Part shown: positions 24,581 to 32,935 of the stretch, piece after piece
How positions within the stretch are numbered: position 1 is the first letter of the stretch
Layout: every line of letters begins with the position of its first letter
Assembly (NCBI GenBank): GCA_017430145.1
Contig: JAFRNP010000024.1
Coordinates: 1 to 35,886, forward strand
Reading direction: 5' to 3'
DNA length: 35,886 nt
DNA from: Clostridia bacterium
GTDB lineage: Bacteria > Bacillota > Clostridia > Oscillospirales > Acutalibacteraceae
Notes under the pieces: model-generated
Told to the model about the DNA's origin: nothing
Database searches by the model: none
What the model saw: only the letters and a program-made list of their open reading frames with translations
Program-made: the position numbers and the translations under genes

Positions 24581-27193
24581 TTACACGATCTTGTTTTTCA
24601 GCTCGTAAAGCTTTGTCAGCGCCTCGAGAGGCGTAAAGGTGTTCAGGTCCATGTTTCTGAGCTCTTCGACCACGGCGTCGTTGATCTGCCCGAAAAGCCC
24701 CAGCTGCCCGTCCTCCGGCGCCTCTGCCGGAAGCCGTTGTGCCGCGGGCGCGGACGGCGCGGGCGCGCCGGATTCCAGCTGCTCCAGAATTTCCCTCGCG
24801 CGGCGCACGACCTTCGGCGGGATCCCGGCGAGCTTTGCCACCTCTATGCCGTAGCTGCCGTCCGCGGTGCCGCGCACGATCCGCCTGAGGAAGGTGATAT
24901 CGTCGCCCCGCCGCTTGACGGAGGTATGGAAGTTTTTAACGCCCGCAAGCGTCGTCTCCAGATCCGTCAGCTCGTGGTAATGGGTCGCAAACAGGGTGCG
25001 CGCGCCGATGCGGCGCTTGTCGGTGATATACTCAAGCACGGCGCGGGCGATGCTCATGCCGTCAAAGGTGGAGGTGCCGCGCCCGATCTCGTCAAGGATG
25101 ACCAGCGAACGGGCGGAGGCCCCGGCAAGGATCGACGCGACCTCGCTCATTTCCGCCATAAAGGTGGACTGCCCGCCGATCAGGTCGTCCGACGCGCCGA
25201 TACGGGTAAAGATCGCGTCCACGACGCCGATATCGGCGCTTGCGGCAGGAACGAAGCTGCCGATCTGCGCCAGCAGAACGATCAGCGCCGTCTGGCGCAT
25301 GTAGGTGGATTTGCCCGCCATGTTGGGGCCGGTGATGATCAGGGTCCGGTTTTCGTCCCCGTCAAGGTATACGTCGTTGGGCACAAAGGGCGCGCCCTCC
25401 AGAAAACGCTCCACCACGGGATGCCGCCCCTCTTTCACGGAGATGACGTCGCTGTTGTCCACATGCGGGCGCACGTAATTATATTTTGCCGCCGTCTCGG
25501 CAAGGGAGCACAGCGTATCAAGCGTCGCCAGCGCCGCGGCGGTGGCGTACAGCCTTTCCTGCTCGGCGGCCACCTGCTCCCGGATGGCGGTAAAGATCTC
25601 GTATTCGAGCTTTGCGATCCGGTCCTGCGCGCCCAGCACCTTCGCCTCCAGCTCCTTGAGCTCCTGGGTGATAAAGCGCTCGCAGTTGGTCAGCGTCTGC
25701 TTGCGGACGTAGTCTGCCGGGACCTGATCTTTGAAAGAATTGGAAACTTCTATATAGTAACCGAACACGCGGTTATAGCCGATCTTCAGTTTTTTGATGC
25801 CGGTACGCGCCTGCTCCCGCTGCTCGATATCGGCAAGAAAGCTGCGCCCGCCGTGGACCACGTCCCTGAGGCTGTCAAGCTCGGCGTTGTAACCGGCGCG
25901 GATCATACCGCCTTCCCGTACCGTCAGGGGCGGTTCGTCCGCGATCGCCTCCCCGATCAGGGCGCGCACGTCCGAAAGCGGGTCGATCCCGTCGCGTACG
26001 CGCTGCAGCATGGCCGTGCGCACGCCCGCAAGCTTCCCTTTGATCCCGGGCAGCTGAGAAAGCGTCTGCCCCAGCTCACCGAGCTCTTTCGCGTTGGTGT
26101 TGCCGTTGACGATCCGGGTGGTCACACGCTCGAGGTCGCTGATGTAACGGAGCTGTTCAAAGCACTCCGAACGCAACACCGGGTCCGCATACAGTTCCTC
26201 GACGGCGTTGTGCCTGGAGGTGATCCGGGAGATATCCGTCAGCGGCTTCTCCACCCAGGAGGTCAGCATCCGTTTGCCCATGGAGGTCTTCGTGGCGTCG
26301 ATGACCCACAAAAGGCTGCCTTTGCGCTCGTTTCTCCTCAGGGTCCGCGTCAGTTCCAGATCCTGCCGGGCAACGGCGCCCAGGTTCATATATTGTACGT
26401 CGTTTTCCACGTTTACGGACGTAATGTTCTGCAGCGTGGATTTTTGCGTTTCGGCTGCGTAGGAAAGCAGCACGCCCATGGCGCCGAGGGCAAAGGGCTT
26501 GTCCGCCAGATGCAGTTCGGACAGGGAGGCGCCGAATTTGCGCTCCACCGCCGCCGTATAGCGGGCGGGATCGAACAGGTGCTGCATACGGGTATCCACG
26601 ATCAGCCGCTCCCGGCTGTGGACGTAATCCCGGAACGCCTGGTCCGTGGCGCAGTACTCGCTGGTGATCAGCTCGCTGGGCTGGTACTCGGCGATCGCGT
26701 CCAGCACGTCGCCGATCCGGTTGGCGCCGCCCAGCTCCCTGACGGACAGAAAGCCCGTGGAGATGTCGCAGAACGCCACGCCCGCCCCCTGTTCGGTGGC
26801 GTTCGCCACCGCGAGGTAGTTGTTGCGGTCCGCGTCCAGCATCAGCGAATCGGTCACGGTGCCGGGGGTCACGATACGGATCACGTCGCGCGTGACGATC
26901 CCCTTTGCCGCCGCCGGGTCCTCCGTCTGTTCGCAGACGGCGACCTTGTAGCCCTTAGCCACCAGCTTTGCTATGTAGCTGTCCGCCGCGTGGAAGGGCA
27001 CGCCGCACATGGGCGCGCGTTCTTCCTGGCCGCAGTCGCGGCCGGTGAGCACCAGCTCCAGCTCTTTCGACGCGGTTTTCGCGTCGTCGAAAAACATTTC
27101 ATAAAAATCGCCGAGGCGGTAAAAGAGGATCGCATCCCGGTATTGGTCCTTGATCTTCAGGTACTGCTGCATCATCGGCGTAAAATCTGCCAT
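24581..27193 (-). CDS. mutS: DNA mismatch repair protein MutS
   Basis: 870 residues, typical for MutS1. The N-terminal mismatch-recognition domain has the Phe-x-Glu region in RLGDFYEMFFDDA. The C-terminal ATPase has Walker A GPNMAGKSTYMRQ (about residue 620), DEIGRGTSTFDG and ATHYHEL. A short C-terminal tail ends in a helix for dimer/tetramer contacts. It recognises base mismatches and small loops, then recruits MutL. Start ATG at 27193 with AAAGGAG. The order ylbF-like, mutS, mutL matches Bacillus ymcA-cotE-mutS-mutL without cotE. Confidence 0.97.
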   Translation of the reverse strand: MADFTPMMQQYLKIKDQYRDAILFYRLGDFYEMFFDDAKTASKELELVLTGRDCGQEERAPMCGVPFHAADSYIAKLVAKGYKVAVCEQTEDPAAAKGIVTRDVIRIVTPGTVTDSLMLDADRNNYLAVANATEQGAGVAFCDISTGFLSVRELGGANRIGDVLDAIAEYQPSELITSEYCATDQAFRDYVHSRERLIVDTRMQHLFDPARYTAAVERKFGASLSELHLADKPFALGAMGVLLSYAAETQKSTLQNITSVNVENDVQYMNLGAVARQDLELTRTLRRNERKGSLLWVIDATKTSMGKRMLTSWVEKPLTDISRITSRHNAVEELYADPVLRSECFEQLRYISDLERVTTRIVNGNTNAKELGELGQTLSQLPGIKGKLAGVRTAMLQRVRDGIDPLSDVRALIGEAIADEPPLTVREGGMIRAGYNAELDSLRDVVHGGRSFLADIEQREQARTGIKKLKIGYNRVFGYYIEVSNSFKDQVPADYVRKQTLTNCERFITQELKELEAKVLGAQDRIAKLEYEIFTAIREQVAAEQERLYATAAALATLDTLCSLAETAAKYNYVRPHVDNSDVISVKEGRHPVVERFLEGAPFVPNDVYLDGDENRTLIITGPNMAGKSTYMRQTALIVLLAQIGSFVPAASADIGVVDAIFTRIGASDDLIGGQSTFMAEMSEVASILAGASARSLVILDEIGRGTSTFDGMSIARAVLEYITDKRRIGARTLFATHYHELTDLETTLAGVKNFHTSVKRRGDDITFLRRIVRGTADGSYGIEVAKLAGIPPKVVRRAREILEQLESGAPAPSAPAAQRLPAEAPEDGQLGLFGQINDAVVEELRNMDLNTFTPLEALTKLYELKNKIV

Positions 27194-27236
27194 GCCGTCT
27201 CCTTTGGTCGTGAATGGGATTTGTTGAATCGGTCTC

Positions 27237-27653
27237 TCAGCCGCAGCCGCCGCAGGTGGAACAGCTGCCGGTGCAGCCGCCGCCGTCCTCGGGGACGGGC
27301 TCGCAGGTGGCGGGGTCCGCGCCGTTGACGCAGAGGTTCAGGATCTGGATCAGGTAGTTCATCATATCGTCCACCGCCTGTTTCTTTTCCTGAAACGCCA
27401 GCATATTTTCATTGCGCATGATCTCGGTATAAAGATTCCGGAACTCGGCGTCCCATTTTTCGAGGCGCGCCTCGTCCGGGTTCTCCTTTTCCGACTCGTT
27501 GCGGTATGAAAGCTGAATGATGTTCAGCTTGCCGATCAGGGCGCCCAGCGCCTGGTCCTCGTCGTTTTTCCGTTTCGCTTCGGCGTAAGCCACATAGCGT
27601 TCGTCCGCCTGGATGGCGGCGCCGAGCTGTCTTGTCAGTTCTACGATATCCAT
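27237..27653 (-). CDS. YlbF/YmcA (RicA/RicF) family protein with Cys-rich tail
   Basis: 138 residues, mainly helical (VELTRQLGAAIQADERYVAY through MMNYLIQILNLCV), typical of the YlbF/YmcA family. In Bacillus, RicA(YmcA), RicF(YlbF) and RicT form the Y-complex, which carries iron-sulphur clusters and directs RNase Y maturation of mRNAs. Its place right after miaB equals that of ymcA. The C-terminal tail has Cys127, Cys131, Cys134 and Cys137 in a CTGSCSTCGGCG motif, plausible cluster ligands. The frame extends to 27707, but ATG at 27653 has GGAAAGAAG 5 nt upstream. Whether it is the RicA or RicF orthologue cannot be decided here. Confidence 0.85.
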   Translation of the reverse strand: MDIVELTRQLGAAIQADERYVAYAEAKRKNDEDQALGALIGKLNIIQLSYRNESEKENPDEARLEKWDAEFRNLYTEIMRNENMLAFQEKKQAVDDMMNYLIQILNLCVNGADPATCEPVPEDGGGCTGSCSTCGGCG

Positions 27654-27699
27654 ACTTCTTTCCGGCGCGCGTGCGCCGTCCTTTCTGTTAGGTCCTATA

Positions 27700-29121
27700 T
27701 TAAGCAAGCTCGCCTTTCAGCAGCCAGTTTTTCGCCTCGGTCACACGAACGTTTACATACCTGCCGATCAGCGCCCGGTCCCCCGGGAAATCAATATTGA
27801 CGTTCCCGCCGGTGCGTCCGCTCAGAAGCCCGTTCCCCTCTTTGGTCTCATATTCGACAAGGACCTCGTAGGTCCTGCCGACCATATCGGCCGAGCGTTC
27901 GGCGGCGATCGCCTCCTGCGCTTTCAGTAAAGAGGTAAACCAGCGGGATTTTTCCCCCGCAGGCACCGGGTCCTCCAAGGCGGCTGCCCGGGTGCCGACG
28001 CGCGGCGAATATATAAACGTAAACAGGGAGGAAAAGCGGACCTCCTTTATAAGCGAGAGCGTATCGAGGAATTCAGCTTCCGTTTCACCCGGGAAGCCGA
28101 CGATCACGTCGCTCGTGATGGAGATATCCGGCATCACCTTGCGGGCGTAAGCGACCAGGGACAGATACTTTTCACGCGTGTAGCCCCGGTTCATCGCCTT
28201 CAGGACCCGGTCGTTGCCGGACTGGAAAGGCAGATGCAGGTGGCGGCTCACTTTTTCGCACGCCGCCATGGTATCGAGCAGCCGCTCGGTACAGTCCTTG
28301 GGATGGGAGGTCATGAACCGGATGCGGAAATCGCTGGGCAGGTCGTTGATCAGGCGCAGAAGCGCCGGAAAATCCACGCCGTCCTCCCGGTTTTTGCCGT
28401 AGGAGTTGACGTTCTGGCCCAAAAGCGTGATCTCCTTTGCGCCGCCGGCGATGATCTCCTTTGCTTCTTTTAATACCGCCGCCGCCGTGCGGCTGCGCTC
28501 CCGTCCCCGCACGTAGGGCACCACGCAATAGGTGCAGAAATTATTGCAGCCGTACATGATGGGCAAAAACGCCTTGAACGGGTGGTCGCGCTCCACGGGC
28601 AGCCCCTCGGTGATCTCGCCCGCCGTCTCCCCGATCTCGGTGACGCGCCTGCCGCGGCTGAGCACCCGGTACAGAAGCTCCGGGAACCGCGGTACGGCAA
28701 AGGTGCCGAACACAAGATTCACGAACGGATAGCTTTGGTAGATCTTTTCGGCGATATGGGGCTGCTGCATCATGCACCCGCACAAAACGACCAGCATGTC
28801 CTTTTTGTTCTGCTTTAAGGGTTTCAGCGCCCCCACGTTGCCGAACACCCGGTCCTCGGCGTGCTCGCGCACGGCGCAGGTGTTGAACAGCACCAGATCC
28901 GCCTTCGACTTGTCGTCGGTAAAGCGGTAGCCCATTTCCCGCAGCATCCCCTTGATGCGCTCGGAATCCGCCACGTTCCCCTGGCACCCGTAGGTATGCA
29001 CGAACGCAAGCGGCGGCTCGGCGTACCGCATGGAGATGAGGGTACGCGCCATACGCATATATTCTTTCTGGTCCGGCGTTTGGGGCATACGCCGCCGGGA
29101 ATCGGCTTCTGGGCTGGGCAA
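27700..29121 (-). CDS. miaB: tRNA-2-methylthio-N6-dimethylallyladenosine synthase
   Basis: 473 residues. The N-terminal MTTase domain has cysteines in TYGCQGN (Cys46), NTCAVREHA (Cys82) and LCGCMMQ (Cys116) for the auxiliary 4Fe-4S cluster. The radical-SAM domain has CNNFCTYC (Cys192, 196, 199). A C-terminal TRAM domain ends the chain. The NTCAVRE and SYGKN signatures favour MiaB over MtaB or RimO. It adds methylthio to the base made by MiaA. Start TTG at 29121 has GGAGG 8 nt upstream; ATG at 29088 is the alternative. First gene of a long minus-strand run with its own promoter. Confidence 0.96.
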   Translation of the reverse strand: MPSPEADSRRRMPQTPDQKEYMRMARTLISMRYAEPPLAFVHTYGCQGNVADSERIKGMLREMGYRFTDDKSKADLVLFNTCAVREHAEDRVFGNVGALKPLKQNKKDMLVVLCGCMMQQPHIAEKIYQSYPFVNLVFGTFAVPRFPELLYRVLSRGRRVTEIGETAGEITEGLPVERDHPFKAFLPIMYGCNNFCTYCVVPYVRGRERSRTAAAVLKEAKEIIAGGAKEITLLGQNVNSYGKNREDGVDFPALLRLINDLPSDFRIRFMTSHPKDCTERLLDTMAACEKVSRHLHLPFQSGNDRVLKAMNRGYTREKYLSLVAYARKVMPDISITSDVIVGFPGETEAEFLDTLSLIKEVRFSSLFTFIYSPRVGTRAAALEDPVPAGEKSRWFTSLLKAQEAIAAERSADMVGRTYEVLVEYETKEGNGLLSGRTGGNVNIDFPGDRALIGRYVNVRVTEAKNWLLKGELA

Positions 29122-29159
29122 GGGCGGGTCCTCCGGAAAAACAACATACTATCCGTTCT

Positions 29160-29188
29160 ATTATATATAATAGAGATATAAAAGTAAA
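29160..29188 (-). promoter_or_regulatory. Sigma-A promoter of the miaB-ylbF-mutS-mutL-miaA run
   Basis: TTTACT (29188-29183), a 17-bp spacer and a perfect TATAAT (29165-29160) on the minus strand, about 40 nt before the miaB TTG. The -10 lies inside a perfect 16-bp palindrome, CTATTATATATAATAG (29158-29173). Confidence 0.7.
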
Positions 29189-29195
29189 GAGGTTT

Positions 29196-29567
29196 TTACA
29201 AAATATTTTCAAAACCCGGTTTTTCCGTGCGGGGGAGCGTCCGGAACATCGCCGCAAGCTCCGAAAAAGCATCCCTTGCGCGCGCGGGATCGCTTTGCAG
29301 GATCGCGCGGCGCACGATCTCAAAGCGCACATCCGCCGCCTCGGCGGTATCGCGCCGGACAAAGGCGAAAAAGACGGCGCGGTTTTCGTCCCACAGACGC
29401 AGCGCCTGCCGCGCGGAGCCTTCAAACCCGTCGTCCGCCGCAGAAACCGCCGTTTCGGCGGCTGCCGCGAGGGCTTCCGACGCCCTGCCGACGCGCCGGT
29501 AGCCGTAAAATGCCGTCAGGAACGCGAGAACGAGACACAGCGCCCCGACGATGACCCTGCTTTTCAT
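29196..29567 (-). CDS. DUF4363 family protein
   Basis: 123 residues: one N-terminal membrane/signal helix (about 5-24, VIVGALCLVLAFLTAFYGY) and an extracellular helical domain rich in Ala and Arg. It resembles DUF4363 proteins, which in Clostridia are usually encoded directly after a DUF421 gene, as here (ATGA overlap with the upstream stop). Function unknown. Location beside gerA genes hints at a spore-envelope setting but does not prove it. Confidence 0.75.
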   Translation of the reverse strand: MKSRVIVGALCLVLAFLTAFYGYRRVGRASEALAAAAETAVSAADDGFEGSARQALRLWDENRAVFFAFVRRDTAEAADVRFEIVRRAILQSDPARARDAFSELAAMFRTLPRTEKPGFENIL

Positions 29568-30241
29568 TCTGCCCCCTCCTTTTTCACAAGCAGCGGTTTC
29601 CCGCCCTCTGCAGCCGTCAGAAGGAACACGTCCTTTAAGCTGACGCCCGCCTTTTTGAGGATCCGCTCCACGTCCGCCGTTTTCCAGCCGAGCGCCTTTA
29701 TCCCCCCGCGGGAGAGCCTGCCGTCGGCGATCAGGATCTGCGGCATCCCGGCCTTCCCCGTTTTTTGCGTCACGTCCGCCTTTGTCGCCGTCTGCGCCTG
29801 CTCCTTGAGCAGAACGCTCAGATTGCCGTTGGTCTCCGCCACGACGGTATTGACGTCCGAGAGATCGAACACGTCCTTCTGCCTGAGGCCCTCGAAGACG
29901 TCGTCGATCGTATACCGAAGCCTTTTGAGCTGCCTCTGGTCGATCTCGCCGTCTTTGATCACAGTGATCGCCCTGCCGTCAACAAGCCTGCGCACCGCGC
30001 GGCTTTTCATGGCGAGGGCGGAAAGCAGGATCTCCGTGCCCGTGAGGACAAAGATCACGATCAGGGTCTGCAGTGGCGGGATATCCGTCTCCTGCATGGG
30101 GGTCGCCGCCACCTGCGACAGCAGGATCGTCACCACCAGTTCCGAGGGCTGCAGCTGCCCGATCTGCCGTTTGCCCATCAGACGGATCGACACGATCACC
30201 GCAAGCAGCAGCAGTACCGTTTTGAAATAGGACGTCAGCAT
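29564..30241 (-). CDS. DUF421 (YetF/YrbG-like) membrane protein
   Basis: 225 residues. Three N-terminal membrane segments (about 5-24, 33-50, 58-78) include GKRQIGQLQPSELVVTILLS, the DUF421 hallmark. Two soluble alpha/beta repeats follow (about 85-150 and 160-215; DDVFEGLRQKDVFDLSDVNTVVAE). Bacillus YetF, YdfS and YrbG are paralogues, linked in the literature to spore membranes and germination. Start ATG at 30241 with GGAGG 5 nt upstream. It is divergent from the gerAA-AB-AC operon across 139 bp, which supports a spore connection. Confidence 0.88.
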   Translation of the reverse strand: MLTSYFKTVLLLLAVIVSIRLMGKRQIGQLQPSELVVTILLSQVAATPMQETDIPPLQTLIVIFVLTGTEILLSALAMKSRAVRRLVDGRAITVIKDGEIDQRQLKRLRYTIDDVFEGLRQKDVFDLSDVNTVVAETNGNLSVLLKEQAQTATKADVTQKTGKAGMPQILIADGRLSRGGIKALGWKTADVERILKKAGVSLKDVFLLTAAEGGKPLLVKKEGAE

Positions 30242-30263
30242 GTTTTCCTCCGTTTCCCGCGCG

Positions 30264-30285
30264 CCCGCAAAATGCGGGTGTTTTT
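30264..30285 (+). terminator. Terminator-like hairpin in the DUF421/gerAA divergent gap
   Basis: CCCGCA-AAA-TGCGGG followed by TG and TTTTT on the plus strand. It lies between two divergent genes, so no obvious upstream plus-strand transcript needs it; it may stop antisense read-through into gerAA or be accidental. Confidence 0.4.
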
Positions 30286-30380
30286 CCCATCTTCCGGAAA
30301 ATACGCGGAGATTTCTTTTGCATACAGTATAACCCGAAAAAAACCGTCAATACCATTACTGAAAGAAAGGAGGCGCCGCT

Positions 30381-31832
30381 TTGAAACAAAACGACGACAT
30401 TACGGGCCGCCCCGACGATGACCTTGACCGCCTGCGGGCGCGGTTCGGCGGCAGCTTTGACCTCAGCACGCGCACGTTTACCGCGGCGGGGCGTACGCTG
30501 ACCGGCGTGTATCTCGACGGCATGTGCGATGAAAAAAAGATCACCGACGCCGTTCTCGCGCCCCTGTGCCTGGCAGCAGCCCCGGCGGGCGCCGCCGACG
30601 CCGCCGGTTTTGCCGAATACGTGCGCGCTTCGCTGTATCTCGGCGCCGGGATCGCAGAGGCAAAGACCCTTGAAAACGCAGGAGACGCCCTGCTGAAAGG
30701 CGCGTTCGTCCTGTTTTTGCCCGGCGTGCCCTTCGCCCTTGCCTGCAGCGTGCCGGGCTTTGCAAAAAAAAGCGTGGACGCCCCCGAGACGGAGCAGAAC
30801 GAAGCCGGGGCAAAGGAGAGCTTCACCGACGACCTGAAGGATAACGGGGCGCTGCTGCGCCGGCGGCTCAGGACCCCGAAGCTGGTTCTGGAGGCGGATA
30901 CCCTCGGGACCGTCTCGAAAACGCAGATCCTCTACTGCTACCTGTCGGACCGGGCGGACGCAGAGACGCTCAAAAAAGTGAAAAAACGCCTGCACGAAAC
31001 GTCCTTTGCCTGTGTTCCGGGAACGGGCGCGCTGAAACCCTACCTTGAAAACCGGACGGCCTCCCTGTTTTCCGCCGTCGGTTCCACGGAGCGCCCGGAC
31101 GTCCTTGCCGCGATGCTGTGCGAAGGGCGTATCGCCGTGCTGGCGGACGGCTCCCCCTTCGCGCTGATCGTCCCGTACCTGCTGATCGACCACTTCCGGA
31201 CCGCCGACGACCGGATGGCAGGCGGCGTTTACGCGCTGTTCATCCGTCTGCTGCGGACGCTCGGTTTCGTCATCAGCACCGTGCTGCCGGGCTTTTTTAC
31301 GGCGGTGTGCACCTTCCATCCGGAGGTATTGCCCGCCGGGATCATGCTGGATATCGCGGCGGCGGAAGCTTCCACTCCCCTTTCGCTCACGGCGGAGACG
31401 CTGACGATCCACCTGATCTATGAGATCGTGCGGGAGGCCGGTATCCGTATTCCCCGCGCCGCCGGGCCCGCGGTGAGCATCGTGGGGGCGCTGGTCGTCG
31501 GGGACGCCGCCGTCAGAGCGGAGCTCATCGCCTCCCCCATGCTGATGATCGTCGCCCTGACGGCCATCAGCTCCGCGATGTCGCCGAAGCTCCACGAAAG
31601 CACAGCGATCATCCGCCTGACGCTGATCGTCCTCGGCGGGACGACGGGCTTTTTCGGGCTGTTCACGGGTATCGGCGCGGTATTGGCGCTGATCGTATCA
31701 GACGCGCCCTACGGCGTGCCGTTCTCCGCGCCCTTCGCGCCGTTTTCACTGAAAAAACAGTCCGACGCGCTGCTGCAGGCGCCGCTCGGGAAGACCAAAA
31801 ACGACCGGATCCGGGAGCTGAAAGCCGAATGA
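30381..31832 (+). CDS. Spore germination receptor subunit GerAA-like
   Basis: 483 residues, normal for GerA subunit A. A soluble N-terminal region (about 1-230) contains the LLRRRLRTPKLVLE and YLSDRADAE family motifs, followed by five or so membrane helices (about 250-440), including VLPGFFTAVCTFHPEVLP. With GerAB and GerAC it forms the inner-spore-membrane germinant receptor, recently described as a ligand-gated ion channel. Start is TTG at 30381 with AAAGGAGG 8 nt upstream. The stop overlaps the gerAB start (ATGA). A spore-stage (sigma-G) promoter is expected, but I could not pick one with correct spacing. Confidence 0.92.
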   Translation: MKQNDDITGRPDDDLDRLRARFGGSFDLSTRTFTAAGRTLTGVYLDGMCDEKKITDAVLAPLCLAAAPAGAADAAGFAEYVRASLYLGAGIAEAKTLENAGDALLKGAFVLFLPGVPFALACSVPGFAKKSVDAPETEQNEAGAKESFTDDLKDNGALLRRRLRTPKLVLEADTLGTVSKTQILYCYLSDRADAETLKKVKKRLHETSFACVPGTGALKPYLENRTASLFSAVGSTERPDVLAAMLCEGRIAVLADGSPFALIVPYLLIDHFRTADDRMAGGVYALFIRLLRTLGFVISTVLPGFFTAVCTFHPEVLPAGIMLDIAAAEASTPLSLTAETLTIHLIYEIVREAGIRIPRAAGPAVSIVGALVVGDAAVRAELIASPMLMIVALTAISSAMSPKLHESTAIIRLTLIVLGGTTGFFGLFTGIGAVLALIVSDAPYGVPFSAPFAPFSLKKQSDALLQAPLGKTKNDRIRELKAE

Positions 31833-32920
31833 AGCAAAAAAACCGCATCGGCGCCGCCGGCCTTTATACCTTATTCCTGATCTCCCGCCTGCCGCCGCTT
31901 CTGACCGTGGTATCGCCTGCCGACGCCGCGGAGCTTGCGGACCGCTGCGTGCTGTTTGCGCCGCTCTCTTTGTTGCTGCTGCTTGCGGGCGTGCCGATGC
32001 TGCCTTTCGCATCGGCCCCGTCACGGGGGCTTTTGTCTGTCAGCAAGAACAGATCAAAAACGCTTTGCGCCGCCCTGACGGGCCTGTATACGTTTACCGT
32101 TCTCTGGGACGCCGCCGCCGGGACCGCGCAGTTCAAGCTGTTCGTCGACGGCGTGATGTATCCGGACGTTCCCGTTTTGCCGCTGATGCTCCTGTTTTTT
32201 GCCGCCGCCGTTTTTATCGCCGCAAAGGGGATCGAGACGACGGCAAGGATGGGGGCCGTGATCGGGGTACTGCTTGCGGCGACGCTCGCGTCCGTTTTGC
32301 TGACGACCCTGCCGCGTGCAGAAGCGCTGAATCTGGAGCCGCCGCTGCAAAAAGGGACGCTTTCGTTTCTGAAAAGCGCCCTGCACGCCGCGGCAAGGAC
32401 CGGGGAGCCGTTGGCGCTGTACGCGTTTACAGGCAGGGTCGCCGGAAAAAAGCGGGTGGGATACGCCCTGTGGTGCGTCGGCTTTCCCGCCCTCGGCTCC
32501 CTGCTGTTTGCCTCGCTTTTGTCGGTAGCCGGAAAAAGCGCCGTCAACCAGATGTTTTCACTTTATACGCTCACGGTGCTCTCGCGGCTCGGCCCTTCCG
32601 CCCACCCGGACGCCCTGATCGCCGCCGTGTGGGTCCTGTGCTTTCTGGTGCGCACGGCCTTTTATCTGCAAACGGCAGGGGCGTTTCTCTCCCAGGGCTT
32701 CGGCATCAAAGAAAGCGCCCCGCTTTTTCTTATTTTAGGGTGCGCGGTACTTGCAGGAAGCCTTCTGATCGGCGCGGACCCCTCGGTTTTCGGCCGGATC
32801 ACGTCAGCCCCCGTCGGCGAGGCCCTGTTTTTGCTGACTATGTTCATTCTGCCCGTTTTCGTGCATCTGACCCGCAGAAAAACGCCGGAAGAGATCGCAG
32901 AAAAAAGGAGACGGCTATAA
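31829..32920 (+). CDS. Spore germination permease GerAB-like
   Basis: 363 residues with about ten hydrophobic helices, an APC-superfamily fold that binds the germinant amino acid or sugar. Start ATG at 31829 overlaps the gerAA stop by 4 nt. The 3' end is unusual: a 17-bp tandem duplication creates its TAA stop (32918-32920) and a 13-nt gap to gerAC. Without the duplication the gene would end TGA overlapping the gerAC start. Sequence similarity among GerAB proteins is low, so assignment rests on topology plus operon position. Confidence 0.88.
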   Translation: MKQKNRIGAAGLYTLFLISRLPPLLTVVSPADAAELADRCVLFAPLSLLLLLAGVPMLPFASAPSRGLLSVSKNRSKTLCAALTGLYTFTVLWDAAAGTAQFKLFVDGVMYPDVPVLPLMLLFFAAAVFIAAKGIETTARMGAVIGVLLAATLASVLLTTLPRAEALNLEPPLQKGTLSFLKSALHAAARTGEPLALYAFTGRVAGKKRVGYALWCVGFPALGSLLFASLLSVAGKSAVNQMFSLYTLTVLSRLGPSAHPDALIAAVWVLCFLVRTAFYLQTAGAFLSQGFGIKESAPLFLILGCAVLAGSLLIGADPSVFGRITSAPVGEALFLLTMFILPVFVHLTRRKTPEEIAEKRRRL

Positions 32921-32935
32921 AAAGGAGACGGCTAT
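32902..32935 (+). repeat. 17-bp perfect tandem duplication at the gerAB/gerAC junction
   Basis: AAAAAGGAGACGGCTAT occurs twice in a row (32902-32918, 32919-32935). Each copy holds an AAAGGAG ribosome site. The second copy leads into the gerAC ATG and the first forms the gerAB stop. Confidence 0.97.

Noticed and set aside
23663-27328. 1221-codon plus-strand open frame opposite mutL and mutS
   Set aside because: It is the complement of strongly conserved MutS/MutL coding sequence in a GC-rich genome. Its His/Arg/Gly-rich translation shows no domain, and it has no ribosome site.
30286-30380. Sigma-G promoter for gerAA
   Set aside because: GCATA and CATTACT-like boxes exist upstream of the TTG start but their spacing (29 and 22 bp for the two pairings I tried) does not fit the sigma-G pattern.
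29979-31595. 538-codon minus-strand open frame across DUF421 and gerAA
   Set aside because: It overlaps two genes with clear family motifs, is Arg/Gly-rich and has no ribosome site.
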